6,376 bases of DNA, from contig JALHSW010000591.1 in assembly GCA_022865365.1 (NCBI GenBank), positions 1 to 6,376 on the forward strand, read 5' to 3'. Below are positions 1 through 6,009 of this stretch, in pieces. Numbering within the stretch: position 1 is the first letter of the stretch; every line of letters begins with the position of its first letter. This DNA comes from Acidimicrobiia bacterium. Lineage in GTDB: Bacteria > Actinomycetota > Acidimicrobiia > IMCC26256 > PALSA-555. A program made the position numbers and the translations under genes. The notes under the pieces are model-generated. The model was given only the letters and a program-made list of their open reading frames with translations. It was not told the origin of the DNA and searched no databases.

Positions 1-810
1 CACCGACCGGCCACTCCCGATCCCGGTCACGAGGTCGCCGACACGCGTCGTGAGCGCGCCCGCCTTGCGCCCCGGGAACGCCGCACCACCCGCGCCGCTC
101 CCCCCGCCGCCGAGTCCCGTGCGTTCGAACGCGAGGGTCGTGTTGGCGACCGCCCAACCCTTGTTCAGCCCGCCGATCAGCGCGTCGTTCGACACGCGCG
201 CGCCGTCGAGGAAGACCTCGCTGAAGAGTGCACGGCCCGTCATCTCACGCAACGGGCGGACCTCGACGCCGGGCTGGTCCATCGAGAACGCGAAGTAGCT
301 GATGCCCTGGTGCTTCGGCGCGTCAGGGTCGGTGCGGGCGAGCAGCATACCGAGGTCGGCGACCTGAGCACCCGACGTCCACACCTTCTGCCCGGTGATC
401 ACCCATTCGTCGCCGTCGCGCTCGGCCTTGGTCTGGAGGCTCGCGAGGTCAGAGCCTGCGCCCGGCTCACTGAACAGCTGGCACCACGCCTCCTCGCCGT
501 TCACGATCGGCGGGAGGTACCGCTTCTGCTGCTCCGGTGAGCCGTGCGTATAGATCGTGGGACCTGCGAGCAGGATGCCGAGCCCGGCCGGGCCGCCGAC
601 CGCGCCGGCCGCGCGCAGCTCGTCGGCGACGACACGGGCGAGATCGCCGGCGAAGCCGCGCCCGAGCGCGGTCTCGGGCCAGGTCGGGACGGCCCAGCGC
701 GCTTCGCCGAGGCGCTCCCACCACTGCGCCACCGTGAGGTCGGGGTCCCAGTGCTCCGCGAGGAAGGCCCGCACGTCGTCGCGAACCGCTTCGGCGGTGA
801 CCTCGGTCAT
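1..810 (-). CDS. Acyl-CoA dehydrogenase family flavoprotein, C-terminus beyond the window
   Basis: The 270 visible residues read as the N-terminal helical domain and middle beta domain of an acyl-CoA dehydrogenase, an FAD enzyme that oxidises acyl-CoA at C2-C3 and passes electrons to ETF. The flavin-binding signature LFSEPGAGSDLAS lies at residues 112-124. WVITGQKVWTSGA follows at 136-148, and the FER motif that opens the C-terminal domain is at 228-230. A Gly/Ala-rich stretch (about 232-244) follows FER. The ATG at 808-810 has an AGGAG Shine-Dalgarno (minus strand of 818-822) seven bases upstream. Family members are usually about 380-400 residues, so roughly the last third, where the catalytic base often lies, is off the left edge. 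It sits 19 bp downstream of the ArsC-family gene on the same strand, so co-transcription is likely. The substrate cannot be told; it could act on fatty acyl, steroid side-chain or other acyl-CoA thioesters. Confidence 0.93.
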   Translation of the reverse strand, partial: MTEVTAEAVRDDVRAFLAEHWDPDLTVAQWWERLGEARWAVPTWPETALGRGFAGDLARVVADELRAAGAVGGPAGLGILLAGPTIYTHGSPEQQKRYLPPIVNGEEAWCQLFSEPGAGSDLASLQTKAERDGDEWVITGQKVWTSGAQVADLGMLLARTDPDAPKHQGISYFAFSMDQPGVEVRPLREMTGRALFSEVFLDGARVSNDALIGGLNKGWAVANTTLAFERTGLGGGGSGAGGAAFPGRKAGALTTRVGDLVTGIGSGRSV

Positions 811-829
811 CTTCGTGCTCCTGGTCTCG

Positions 830-1195
830 TCACTTCTCTGGTGAGGCGAGCAGCTCGAGGACCTTCTCCGACGGGCGGGCGATGACTGCACGCTCGCCCA
901 CGAAGACCACCGGGCGCTCCATCAGCTCGGGGTGCTCGAGCAGGAGGCCGACCACCGCTCCACGGCTCGTGTAGCCGTCGGCGTCGAGCCCGAGCTCGCC
1001 GAAGCGCTTGTCGTGGCGCACCAGCGCTGCCGGTTCATCGGGAATCGCGTCGATGATGCGCTCGAGGGTGGCGCGGTCCGGCGGTGCGTGGAGGTACTCG
1101 ACCACGTCGGCCGACACGCCCCGCTCGGTGAGGATCTCGAGCGCACCGCGAGACTTGCTGCACTGAGGGTTGTGGAACACCTGAACCGACTCCAT
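830..1195 (-). CDS. arsC: ArsC-family reductase (glutaredoxin-type arsenate reductase / YfgD-like)
   Basis: This is a complete 121-residue protein of the ArsC/Spx thioredoxin-fold superfamily. It opens with the active-site loop HNPQCSKSRGAL, placing the nucleophilic cysteine at residue 12. Arginines fall at positions 60, 94 (ERPVV) and 107 (ARPSE). These are the same positions as the Cys12/Arg60/Arg94/Arg107 set known from the plasmid R773 arsenate reductase, which reduces arsenate to arsenite with glutathione and glutaredoxin. No arsR, arsB or acr3 gene is adjacent, and actinobacteria generally use mycothiol, so the real substrate is unclear. Many chromosomal YfgD-like members lack a proven role. 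The start at 1193-1195 has no convincing Shine-Dalgarno. A TAGCCT -10-like hexamer sits eight bases upstream on the minus strand, so a leaderless transcript is possible. Gene symbol is by family only. Confidence 0.88.
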   Translation of the reverse strand: MESVQVFHNPQCSKSRGALEILTERGVSADVVEYLHAPPDRATLERIIDAIPDEPAALVRHDKRFGELGLDADGYTSRGAVVGLLLEHPELMERPVVFVGERAVIARPSEKVLELLASPEK

Positions 1196-1277
1196 AGCCC
1201 ATCAGGCTACCGTTGGGTGACACGCCTGACCCATCCCGGAGGAACCCATCCCGGATGAACCCATCCCGGAGGAACCC
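1196..1277. promoter_or_regulatory. Divergent intergenic region between the arsC-like and diiron genes
   Basis: These 82 bp separate two divergent genes and must contain both promoters. On the minus strand TAGCCT (1204-1209) fits a TANNNT -10 element close to the arsC-like start. On the plus strand TACCGT (1208-1213) could be the -10 for the diiron gene, which would leave a leader of roughly 58 bases. I found no good TTGACA-like -35 for either, so both assignments are weak. A 5-bp inverted repeat, TGGGT/ACCCA (1214-1218 and 1229-1233), lies between them and could be a small operator or chance. The right half is occupied by the 15-bp tandem repeat listed separately. Confidence 0.35.
1230..1274 (+). 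repeat. Three tandem 15-bp repeats carrying the ribosome binding site
   Basis: The unit CCCATCCCGGAGGAA occurs three times head to tail at 1230-1244, 1245-1259 and 1260-1274. Copies 1 and 3 are identical; copy 2 reads GGATGAA instead of GGAGGAA. Copy 3 supplies the Shine-Dalgarno GGAGG (1268-1272) five bases before the ATG at 1278. A partial fourth unit, CCC-ATG, overlaps the start codon itself. In the first two copies the position matching the start codon is ATC, so only the last copy places a true ATG after the Shine-Dalgarno. The array looks like a recent slippage duplication of the ribosome binding site region. Confidence 0.95.
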
Positions 1278-2405
1278 ATGAGCGAGTACAAGGTCCTCGG
1301 CCGCGAGGATCCGAACAGCATCGAGTCGATCCTCGCCGACGACGCGATCGACTTCGGGACGGCCGTGCACGCGACCCACGTCGGTGGCGACGCCATCTTC
1401 ACCTGGGACTACGAGCGCACACGCGAGGGCCTCGGCAAGCTCTACGAGCGGGCGAAGACCTCGCAATGGAACGGATCCACCGACCTCGACTGGTCCATCG
1501 ACGTCGACGTCGAGAAGGTAGCCATCGAGATGCAGGCTGCGATCGCTCAGCTGCAGGATCGGCTCCTCAGCCTGCCGAACTCGCCGCTGAAGAGCTGGGG
1601 TGAGGAGCAGTGGACGAAGCTCGCGATCGAGGCATTCAACTGGCGGATGAGCCAGTTCCTGCATGGCGAGCAGGGGGCGCTGATCTGCACCGCGAAGATC
1701 GTCGAGACCGTGCCGTGGATCGACGCCAAGTACTACGCATCGACGCAGGTGATGGACGAGGCGCGCCACGTCGAGGTGTTCGCCCGATACCTGGACACCA
1801 AGCTCGAGGGTCACTACCCGGTGAACCCGGCGCTCCAGCTCCTGATCGACGACATCATCGCCGACTCGCGCTGGGACATGACCTACATGGGCATGCAGAT
1901 CATGATCGAGGGTCTCGCCCTCGCCGCGTTCGGCTTCATGCACGCGTTCACCCAGGAGCCGCTGCTCAAGCAGCTCCTGCGCTACGTGATGAGCGACGAG
2001 GCCCGCCACGTCGCGTTCGGCGTGCTGTCACTGCAGGAGTACTACCAGGGGCTCGACGGCAAGGAGATCCGCGAGCGCCAGGAGTTCGCGTTCGAGGCCG
2101 CACTGCGCATGCGCGACCGGTTGATGATGCACGCGGTGTGGGAGCAATGCGGGATCGACCGCAAGGCGATCACCCGCATGCTCTTCGAGGTGAAGAAGCC
2201 CGGCGTGAACCCGTTCCAGGCCGCGCTGTTCTCCAAGATCGTGCCGAACTGCAAGAAGCTCGGGCTCCTCGACGCCGGCGACGGCTGGCTGCGCGATCGC
2301 TTCACCGAGATCGGCGTCATCGAGTACGAGGACGCGCCCGACACCGAGGTCGAGTACGCCCTCCTCGACGCCGTTGCCCAAGACCGAGAAGCCGCCAGCG
2401 CCTAG
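1278..2405 (+). CDS. Ferritin-like carboxylate-bridged diiron protein, probable oxidase/oxygenase
   Basis: This 375-residue, helix-rich soluble protein has the ligand pattern of the ferritin-like/R2 superfamily. Two equivalent motifs of the form EX29EX2H are visible: Glu131 (GEQGAL) with DEARH at 160-164, and Glu211 (MIEGLAL) with DEARH at 240-244. Together they give four Glu and two His, enough for a dinuclear iron or iron/manganese centre that activates O2. The first motif has the same 29-residue spacing as bacterial multicomponent monooxygenase hydroxylases. AurF-type arylamine oxygenases carry an additional His ligand four residues before the last Glu; the residue here is Val237, so that seventh ligand is not seen. 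No signal peptide or membrane segment is evident. The ATG has a strong Shine-Dalgarno inside a tandem repeat. No reductase or ferredoxin partner is encoded in the window. The substrate is unknown; the nearby acyl-CoA dehydrogenase and SDR hint at a lipid-like substrate only by proximity. Confidence 0.9.
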   Translation: MSEYKVLGREDPNSIESILADDAIDFGTAVHATHVGGDAIFTWDYERTREGLGKLYERAKTSQWNGSTDLDWSIDVDVEKVAIEMQAAIAQLQDRLLSLPNSPLKSWGEEQWTKLAIEAFNWRMSQFLHGEQGALICTAKIVETVPWIDAKYYASTQVMDEARHVEVFARYLDTKLEGHYPVNPALQLLIDDIIADSRWDMTYMGMQIMIEGLALAAFGFMHAFTQEPLLKQLLRYVMSDEARHVAFGVLSLQEYYQGLDGKEIRERQEFAFEAALRMRDRLMMHAVWEQCGIDRKAITRMLFEVKKPGVNPFQAALFSKIVPNCKKLGLLDAGDGWLRDRFTEIGVIEYEDAPDTEVEYALLDAVAQDREAASA

Positions 2406-3073
2406 CCCCGGTTGCGTCCGAGATCGAGCTGCGGCCGGGCGACCGCGTCTGCGAGCAGCTCGAGGTAACGCGTCCGCGACACCTCGACCGCGCCGAGTGA
2501 TTCGAGGTGCGCTGTGCACCACTGCACGTCGAAGAGCGACGCGCCCCCGGCGCGCAGCCGCTCGACGAGCCCGACGAACGCGACCTTCGATGCGTCGGTC
2601 CGGCGGTGGAACATCGACTCCCCCGCGAACAGCCCACCGAGCGCGACGCCGTAGATGCCTCCCGCGAGCTCCCGCTTCCCATCGGCACCGTTGGTCCACA
2701 CCTCGACGCTGTGTGCGCGCCCCCGCTCGTGGAGACCGACGTAGGCCTTGATGAACGATTCGTCGATCCAGCCGTGCAGGCGACTCGGGTCCCCGCACGC
2801 GCGCATGACCGCCTCGAACTCCGTGTTGACGGTCACGCTGAAGCGCGCAAGAGAGCGCCGCAATGTCCGGCTCACTCTCACCCCGTCGAGCGGGACGATC
2901 CCCCGCGGGTCGGGGGACCACCATCCGAGCGGTCCGCCGGTTGCCAACCGCATCGGGAACAGCCCGCGCTCATAGGCTCTGAGCAGCGTCGCGGCCGCGA
3001 GATCGGCACCGACTCCGATGATCTCCTCACCGGGCGCGGCGGCCGCCGGATCGGGGAACGTCCAGCCGGTCAG
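2402..3073 (-). CDS. aat: Leucyl/phenylalanyl-tRNA--protein transferase (N-degron pathway)
   Basis: Aat moves Leu or Phe from aminoacyl-tRNA to the N-terminal Arg or Lys of proteins in the cytoplasm, marking them for ClpS/ClpAP. Family landmarks are clear: LLRAYERGLFPM (30-41), WWSPDPR (51-57), HSVEVW (121-126), GESMF (151-155) and FDVQ (181-184), where Asp182 and Gln184 match the catalytic Asp/Gln of the E. coli enzyme, then SLGA (192-195). The first in-frame ATG (2951-2953) would drop the conserved GWTFPDP...ERGLFP segment. The open frame continues upstream to a TGA inside the preceding gene with no ATG, GTG or TTG. I therefore place the start at CTG 3071-3073, seven bases after a GGAAGG Shine-Dalgarno, giving 223 residues, a normal family length. 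A conservative gene call would be 2402-2953 (183 residues). It lies 22 bp after the upstream same-strand gene, so an operon is likely. Confidence 0.85.
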   Translation of the reverse strand: MTGWTFPDPAAAAPGEEIIGVGADLAAATLLRAYERGLFPMRLATGGPLGWWSPDPRGIVPLDGVRVSRTLRRSLARFSVTVNTEFEAVMRACGDPSRLHGWIDESFIKAYVGLHERGRAHSVEVWTNGADGKRELAGGIYGVALGGLFAGESMFHRRTDASKVAFVGLVERLRAGGASLFDVQWCTAHLESLGAVEVSRTRYLELLADAVARPQLDLGRNRG

Positions 3074-3095
3074 GGCCAGGCCTTCCAGCGCCGGG

Positions 3096-3905
3096 CTACG
3101 TCCCCGCGCAGAAGCCGACCTCGTCGGTGTTCAGCGTGCCGTCGGCGCAGCGCAGGTTCGGGTTGTTGTGCGAGAACACACCGTCGGGGCTCTCCCAGCC
3201 CGGCACGACCCACGCGTGCACCATCCACGTCGTGACCGCCAACAACCGACCGCCCTTCGAGCTGCACTGCTCGGCGGTCACGTCCGAGTCGGCGGGGAAA
3301 GGCACCTCGATGCCACCCGACGAGTACTTGATGCACACGTTGCTGTGGCGGTGCCAGTGGTCGTTGGGCCCGGCAAACCCTTCCGGCGCCGCCGAGCTGA
3401 GCGAGTTGTACATCAGCCCGACGATCCGCGAGTCGGGCGCGGTGCCGTCGTAGATGTACGTGTCGGGATGGCCGGCGTCCACGCCTCCGGAGCCCGTCAG
3501 CCCAGCACCGGTGACGCCCACATAGTGCGCGCCGCTTCCGGGCGCGAAGCCGCCCGCGAGCACGAAACCCGCCGCGGTCGCGTCCGCGACGGTCGGCAGC
3601 CGATCCGCCGCCTCGCGAGCCGAAACGAGCTGTGCCGCGATCGCGGCCCGGGTCGCCACGTCGAGCGGCGCGTCGGGCTCGGCCTCGGCCGCGATGTCCT
3701 GCGCCTTCACGCCCGAGATCTGCTGGCCGTTCTCGATGACGACCCCGGAGTGGCCGGCGTGCTCGGACGCAAGCGACGTCCCGGACGTCGCGGCCACGGG
3801 CGTGGCCACCGACCGGGTGTCGTCCTTGGAGTCGGCGAGCACGATCGTCGCCGCGCCGATCATGAACCCGAGTACTCCCACTGCGAGCCAGCGAGCGAGC
3901 ATCAT
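3096..3905 (-). CDS. Exported or membrane-anchored protein of unknown function with DHWHRH motif
   Basis: I do not recognise this 269-residue protein. Residues about 5-24 form a hydrophobic segment ending VLA-DS, which would suit either signal peptidase I cleavage or an uncleaved anchor. A low-complexity linker (25-55) and a helical Ala/Glu-rich stretch (70-115) follow. The C-terminal domain (about 116-269) is rich in Gly, Trp and His. It contains GAHYVG (125-130), HPDTYIYDG (146-154), NDHWHRHSNVC (181-191) and MVHAWVVPG (228-236). Closely spaced histidines (183, 185, 187, 230) suggest a metal site. Cys191, 214, 253 and 266 could form two disulfides outside the membrane. The start is one of two adjacent ATGs (3905 or 3902). 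A GGGGGA Shine-Dalgarno is spaced better for the second, which would give 268 residues. The open frame extends farther upstream to 4169, but that part has no protein-like character. It probably shares a transcript with aat and is divergent from the wall hydrolase gene. Confidence 0.8.
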   Translation of the reverse strand: MMLARWLAVGVLGFMIGAATIVLADSKDDTRSVATPVAATSGTSLASEHAGHSGVVIENGQQISGVKAQDIAAEAEPDAPLDVATRAAIAAQLVSAREAADRLPTVADATAAGFVLAGGFAPGSGAHYVGVTGAGLTGSGGVDAGHPDTYIYDGTAPDSRIVGLMYNSLSSAAPEGFAGPNDHWHRHSNVCIKYSSGGIEVPFPADSDVTAEQCSSKGGRLLAVTTWMVHAWVVPGWESPDGVFSHNNPNLRCADGTLNTDEVGFCAGT

Positions 3906-4105
3906 CTTCCCCCTTGGGCGGCCCGAAAGGGCAACCGCGCCGCAGAGCGTACCCGGGGAAGTGTCCCGCGCGGAGCGGCATGCAGGCGGCACTACAACTA
4001 GCCTCGACGGGGTACCAGCAGTGCGGTGCTGCCGGGTCGGCGTCGGATGCCGCCCGCCAGCCAACACCGACGCCGAACCCCAACCCGACCTTGAGGTCTT
4101 CCGCA
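3906..4105. promoter_or_regulatory. Divergent 200-bp intergenic region
   Basis: This gap must drive both the minus-strand exported protein/aat pair and the plus-strand wall hydrolase. A TACGCT hexamer on the minus strand (3946-3951) fits a TANNNT -10 and would leave a leader of about 35 bases, but no matching -35 is visible. On the plus strand ACTACAACTAGCCT (3991-4004) is the most A/T-rich patch and contains candidate -10 elements (TAGCCT at 3999-4004), again without a clear -35. I looked for a c-di-AMP (ydaO-type) riboswitch, because these often precede Rpf-like genes in actinobacteria, and saw no matching conserved core. No convincing terminator or operator was found. Confidence 0.3.
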
Positions 4106-5041
4106 GTGCGTCTCGTCCCCGCCCGTTGTGCCACCCGTGCCCTGGCGACCGCTGTGGCCACGGTTGCATTGCTGGGTGGACTCGGAGCGGCCACCCCGGC
4201 CGGGGCCGACCCGAGTCAGGACGCCGACGCGACGGTGAGCACGCTCCGGGCCGACGCCGACCAAGCCGCGGCCGAGTACTTCGACGCGCTGGGCAAGACC
4301 CAGGCGCTCGACACCCAGATCGCCGAGATCGAGGCCCGGCTCCCCCGGCTCACCGCGCGGCAGCGGGTGCTCCAGGGTCGCACGGAGGACCGTGCGGTCG
4401 CGGCGTACAAGCGCTCGGGCGACCAACTCGGGGCCATCATCGCGAGCGGCAGCGTGCTCACCGCGGCGCGGCGGACCGTCTGGCTCGATCGGCTCAACCA
4501 ACACGACAACGACGCGTTCGAGGAGCTGGTCCGGGTGACGACCCGGCTCGAGACTCAGCATCAGCAGCTTCGCGACGCGCGAGCGACGCAGGCCGTGGCG
4601 CTCGCACAGGTCGAAGCTCGCGGGCGCGACATCGATGCAAAGCTCCAGGCCGCCGAGGACCGCAGCCGTCAGCTCGCGGCACAAGCGGCCCAAACGGCCC
4701 AGCCGGCGCGTCCCGTCAGCCCGAAGGGCACCGGCAGCGCGCCCCCGGTTGCGCCGCCCGACTACCAGCCGACACCGGGGACGCACCCCCAGCACGACGA
4801 CCCGTTCCTCACCTGCACCCGCGCGCACGAGGGTAGCTACACCTCGTACAACCCGGCCGGGCCGTACATGGGCGCGTACCAGTTCCTCCAGTCGACGTGG
4901 AACGGCGCGGCGAATCACGCCGGACGCTCCGATCTCGTGGGCGTACCACCGAACACCGCGTCCGAGTACGACCAGGACGACGTGGCGTGGGCGCTCTACC
5001 AGTGGCGGGGCGCCGGACCGTGGGGTGGGCGCTGCGTCTGA
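4106..5041 (+). CDS. Secreted coiled-coil protein with C-terminal Rpf/lysozyme-like domain
   Basis: This 311-residue protein is predicted to be exported and to act on peptidoglycan. A signal peptide (about 1-34) has basic residues, a hydrophobic core (ATVALLGGLGAA) and an AGA-D cleavage site. Residues about 38-194 are rich in Ala, Glu, Gln and Arg with coiled-coil character, like the N-terminal parts of CwlO/RipC/PcsB-type wall hydrolases. A Pro-rich linker (199-233) leads to a domain of about 78 residues related to the resuscitation-promoting factor/transglycosylase fold. Its landmarks are a candidate catalytic Glu242 in AHEGSY, then GAYQFLQSTWN (256-266), WALYQW and a C-terminal GPWGGRC. 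Cys237 and Cys310 probably form the disulfide typical of Rpf domains, though the Cys-to-Glu spacing differs from the classic CESGG motif. GTG 4106 is preferred because GAGG (4093-4096) lies nine bases upstream. TTG 4091 has no Shine-Dalgarno, and an ATG at 3914 would bury the signal peptide. Confidence 0.87.
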   Translation: MRLVPARCATRALATAVATVALLGGLGAATPAGADPSQDADATVSTLRADADQAAAEYFDALGKTQALDTQIAEIEARLPRLTARQRVLQGRTEDRAVAAYKRSGDQLGAIIASGSVLTAARRTVWLDRLNQHDNDAFEELVRVTTRLETQHQQLRDARATQAVALAQVEARGRDIDAKLQAAEDRSRQLAAQAAQTAQPARPVSPKGTGSAPPVAPPDYQPTPGTHPQHDDPFLTCTRAHEGSYTSYNPAGPYMGAYQFLQSTWNGAANHAGRSDLVGVPPNTASEYDQDDVAWALYQWRGAGPWGGRCV

Positions 5042-5099
5042 CGCAGACGACTCGCCAGAACCCCTCGCCAGTAGCGCGACCGCCCGGCTGAGTCCCGGC
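5042..5099. other. Convergent intergenic gap without an evident terminator
   Basis: These 58 bp separate the converging 3' ends of the wall hydrolase and SDR genes. A bidirectional terminator would be expected here, but I see no hairpin of more than five base pairs followed by a T-run on either strand. AGCCGGGA/AGCCGGGC on the minus strand is a direct, not inverted, repeat. Termination may be Rho-dependent or lie inside the opposing gene. Confidence 0.4.
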
Positions 5100-5915
5100 T
5101 CAACCGGTCCAGGTCGGGAGTATGGCCCGCATCAGGTCTTCGTCCGGTGTCGTCCGCCATGCGTCGAGCATGGCGATCGCCATCGGATCGCAGCCGACCC
5201 GCAGCGGGGCATCGTCGTCCAGGATCGCGTCCACGATCGCCGTGGCCGCGTCGGCGCTCGACGTGACCTGCCCTTCGATCGCGCGGCGGCCCTCGAAGTA
5301 CCGCTCGGCCATCGCCCGGTAGTCGGGATCGTCGATGGCTTCGGGTGCCTTCGCCGAGCCCGCGAGCATGTCGGTGTCGATCGGGCCCGGGAGGATCTCG
5401 AGCACGCGCACACCGAAGGGCGCGAGCTCGGCGCGCAGGCTCTCGCCGATCGTGCTGATCGCAGCCTTGCTCGACCGGTACGGCGCCAAGAACGGCACCG
5501 GAGCAAAGAGCGACGACGACGAGATGTTGCACAGCACCCCACCGCCAGCCCGGCGCAACCCCGGAATCGCTTGGCGGCTGACGTCGATGAGACCGAACAC
5601 GTTGGTCTCGAACATGTCGCGCCACAGCTCCATCGGTGTTGCCTCGAACGACGGGTGCTCCCGCTCGAGCGCCGCGTTGTTGACGAGAACCCGCATCTGG
5701 TCGGGAAGATGGATCGAATCGGGGTCGGCGACGTCGAGCCGCTCGACACGCAACGCGCCGCCCGTGGCCGCGACCTCCTCGACGAGCTCGGCGCCCATCT
5801 CGGGTCGGCGCATGGTCGCGACGACGTCGAAGCCCCGGACGGCGAGCTCGAGCGCCACCGCACGGCCGATGCCCCGGCTCGCGCCGGTCACGACCGCCGT
5901 TCCCTCCGCCTGCAT
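5100..5915 (-). CDS. Short-chain dehydrogenase/reductase (classical SDR)
   Basis: This 271-residue NAD(P)(H)-dependent oxidoreductase has a Rossmann fold. The cofactor loop TGASRGIG is at 10-17, the acidic residue of LDVAD at Asp61, and NNAA at 79-82. The catalytic tetrad is complete: Asn105, Ser133, Tyr146 and Lys150 (YRSSK). PGPIDTDM at 176-183 is the usual nicotinamide-side loop. Arg14 in the glycine loop and Arg36/Arg37 after the second strand favour NADP(H) over NAD(H). The substrate cannot be inferred, and the region after residue 185 is the variable substrate-binding part. ATG 5915 is chosen because GGAGG (minus strand of 5923-5927) lies seven bases upstream. A GTG at 5948 would add 11 residues but has no Shine-Dalgarno. 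It lies 94 bp downstream of the MFS gene on the same strand and converges on the wall hydrolase gene. Confidence 0.94.
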   Translation of the reverse strand: MQAEGTAVVTGASRGIGRAVALELAVRGFDVVATMRRPEMGAELVEEVAATGGALRVERLDVADPDSIHLPDQMRVLVNNAALEREHPSFEATPMELWRDMFETNVFGLIDVSRQAIPGLRRAGGGVLCNISSSSLFAPVPFLAPYRSSKAAISTIGESLRAELAPFGVRVLEILPGPIDTDMLAGSAKAPEAIDDPDYRAMAERYFEGRRAIEGQVTSSADAATAIVDAILDDDAPLRVGCDPMAIAMLDAWRTTPDEDLMRAILPTWTG

Positions 5916-5959
5916 CGCTCCCCCTCCGGACACCCGCGTGTCAGTCACCCGATTGCGGG

Positions 5960-5965
5960 AGTCTA
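5960..5965 (-). promoter_or_regulatory. Candidate -10 element for the SDR gene
   Basis: TAGACT on the minus strand matches the actinobacterial TANNNT -10 pattern. It would place transcription start about 39 bases before the SDR ATG, upstream of its Shine-Dalgarno. The region about 17 bases further upstream (GGCGACC-like) is only a poor -35. The SDR could instead be read through from the MFS gene. Confidence 0.3.
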
Positions 5966-6009
5966 CGGTTCACCCCGCTGGTCGCCCGTCTGACAGTCGC
6001 CTGCCCGAC

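Noticed and set aside
1035..2009. A 324-codon open frame on the minus strand opposite the diiron gene
   Set aside because: Its product is low in complexity and matches no family, while the plus strand encodes a clear diiron protein with intact motifs. Long antisense frames are expected in GC-rich coding DNA.
1278..2405. Assigning the diiron protein as an AurF-type arylamine N-oxygenase
   Set aside because: The two EX29EX2H motifs are compatible, but the extra His ligand expected four residues before the last Glu is Val here, so I kept only the superfamily name.
3018..4001. A 327-codon plus-strand open frame opposite the exported unknown protein
   Set aside because: The product is Arg/Gly/Val-rich without domain features. 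The minus strand has a signal segment, a Shine-Dalgarno and an ordered His/Cys domain.
3906..4105. c-di-AMP riboswitch upstream of the Rpf-like gene
   Set aside because: The phylogenetic association suggested looking, but I could not find the conserved core sequences or a supporting stem arrangement.
3906..4169. N-terminal extension of the exported unknown protein to an upstream ATG at 4169
   Set aside because: The extension has no protein-like pattern, would place the hydrophobic export segment internally, and would overlap the start of the divergent wall hydrolase gene.
4635..5993. A 452-codon plus-strand open frame spanning the wall hydrolase end and the SDR gene
   Set aside because: It is Arg/Ser/Pro-rich shadow sequence crossing two genes with recognisable families in other frames.
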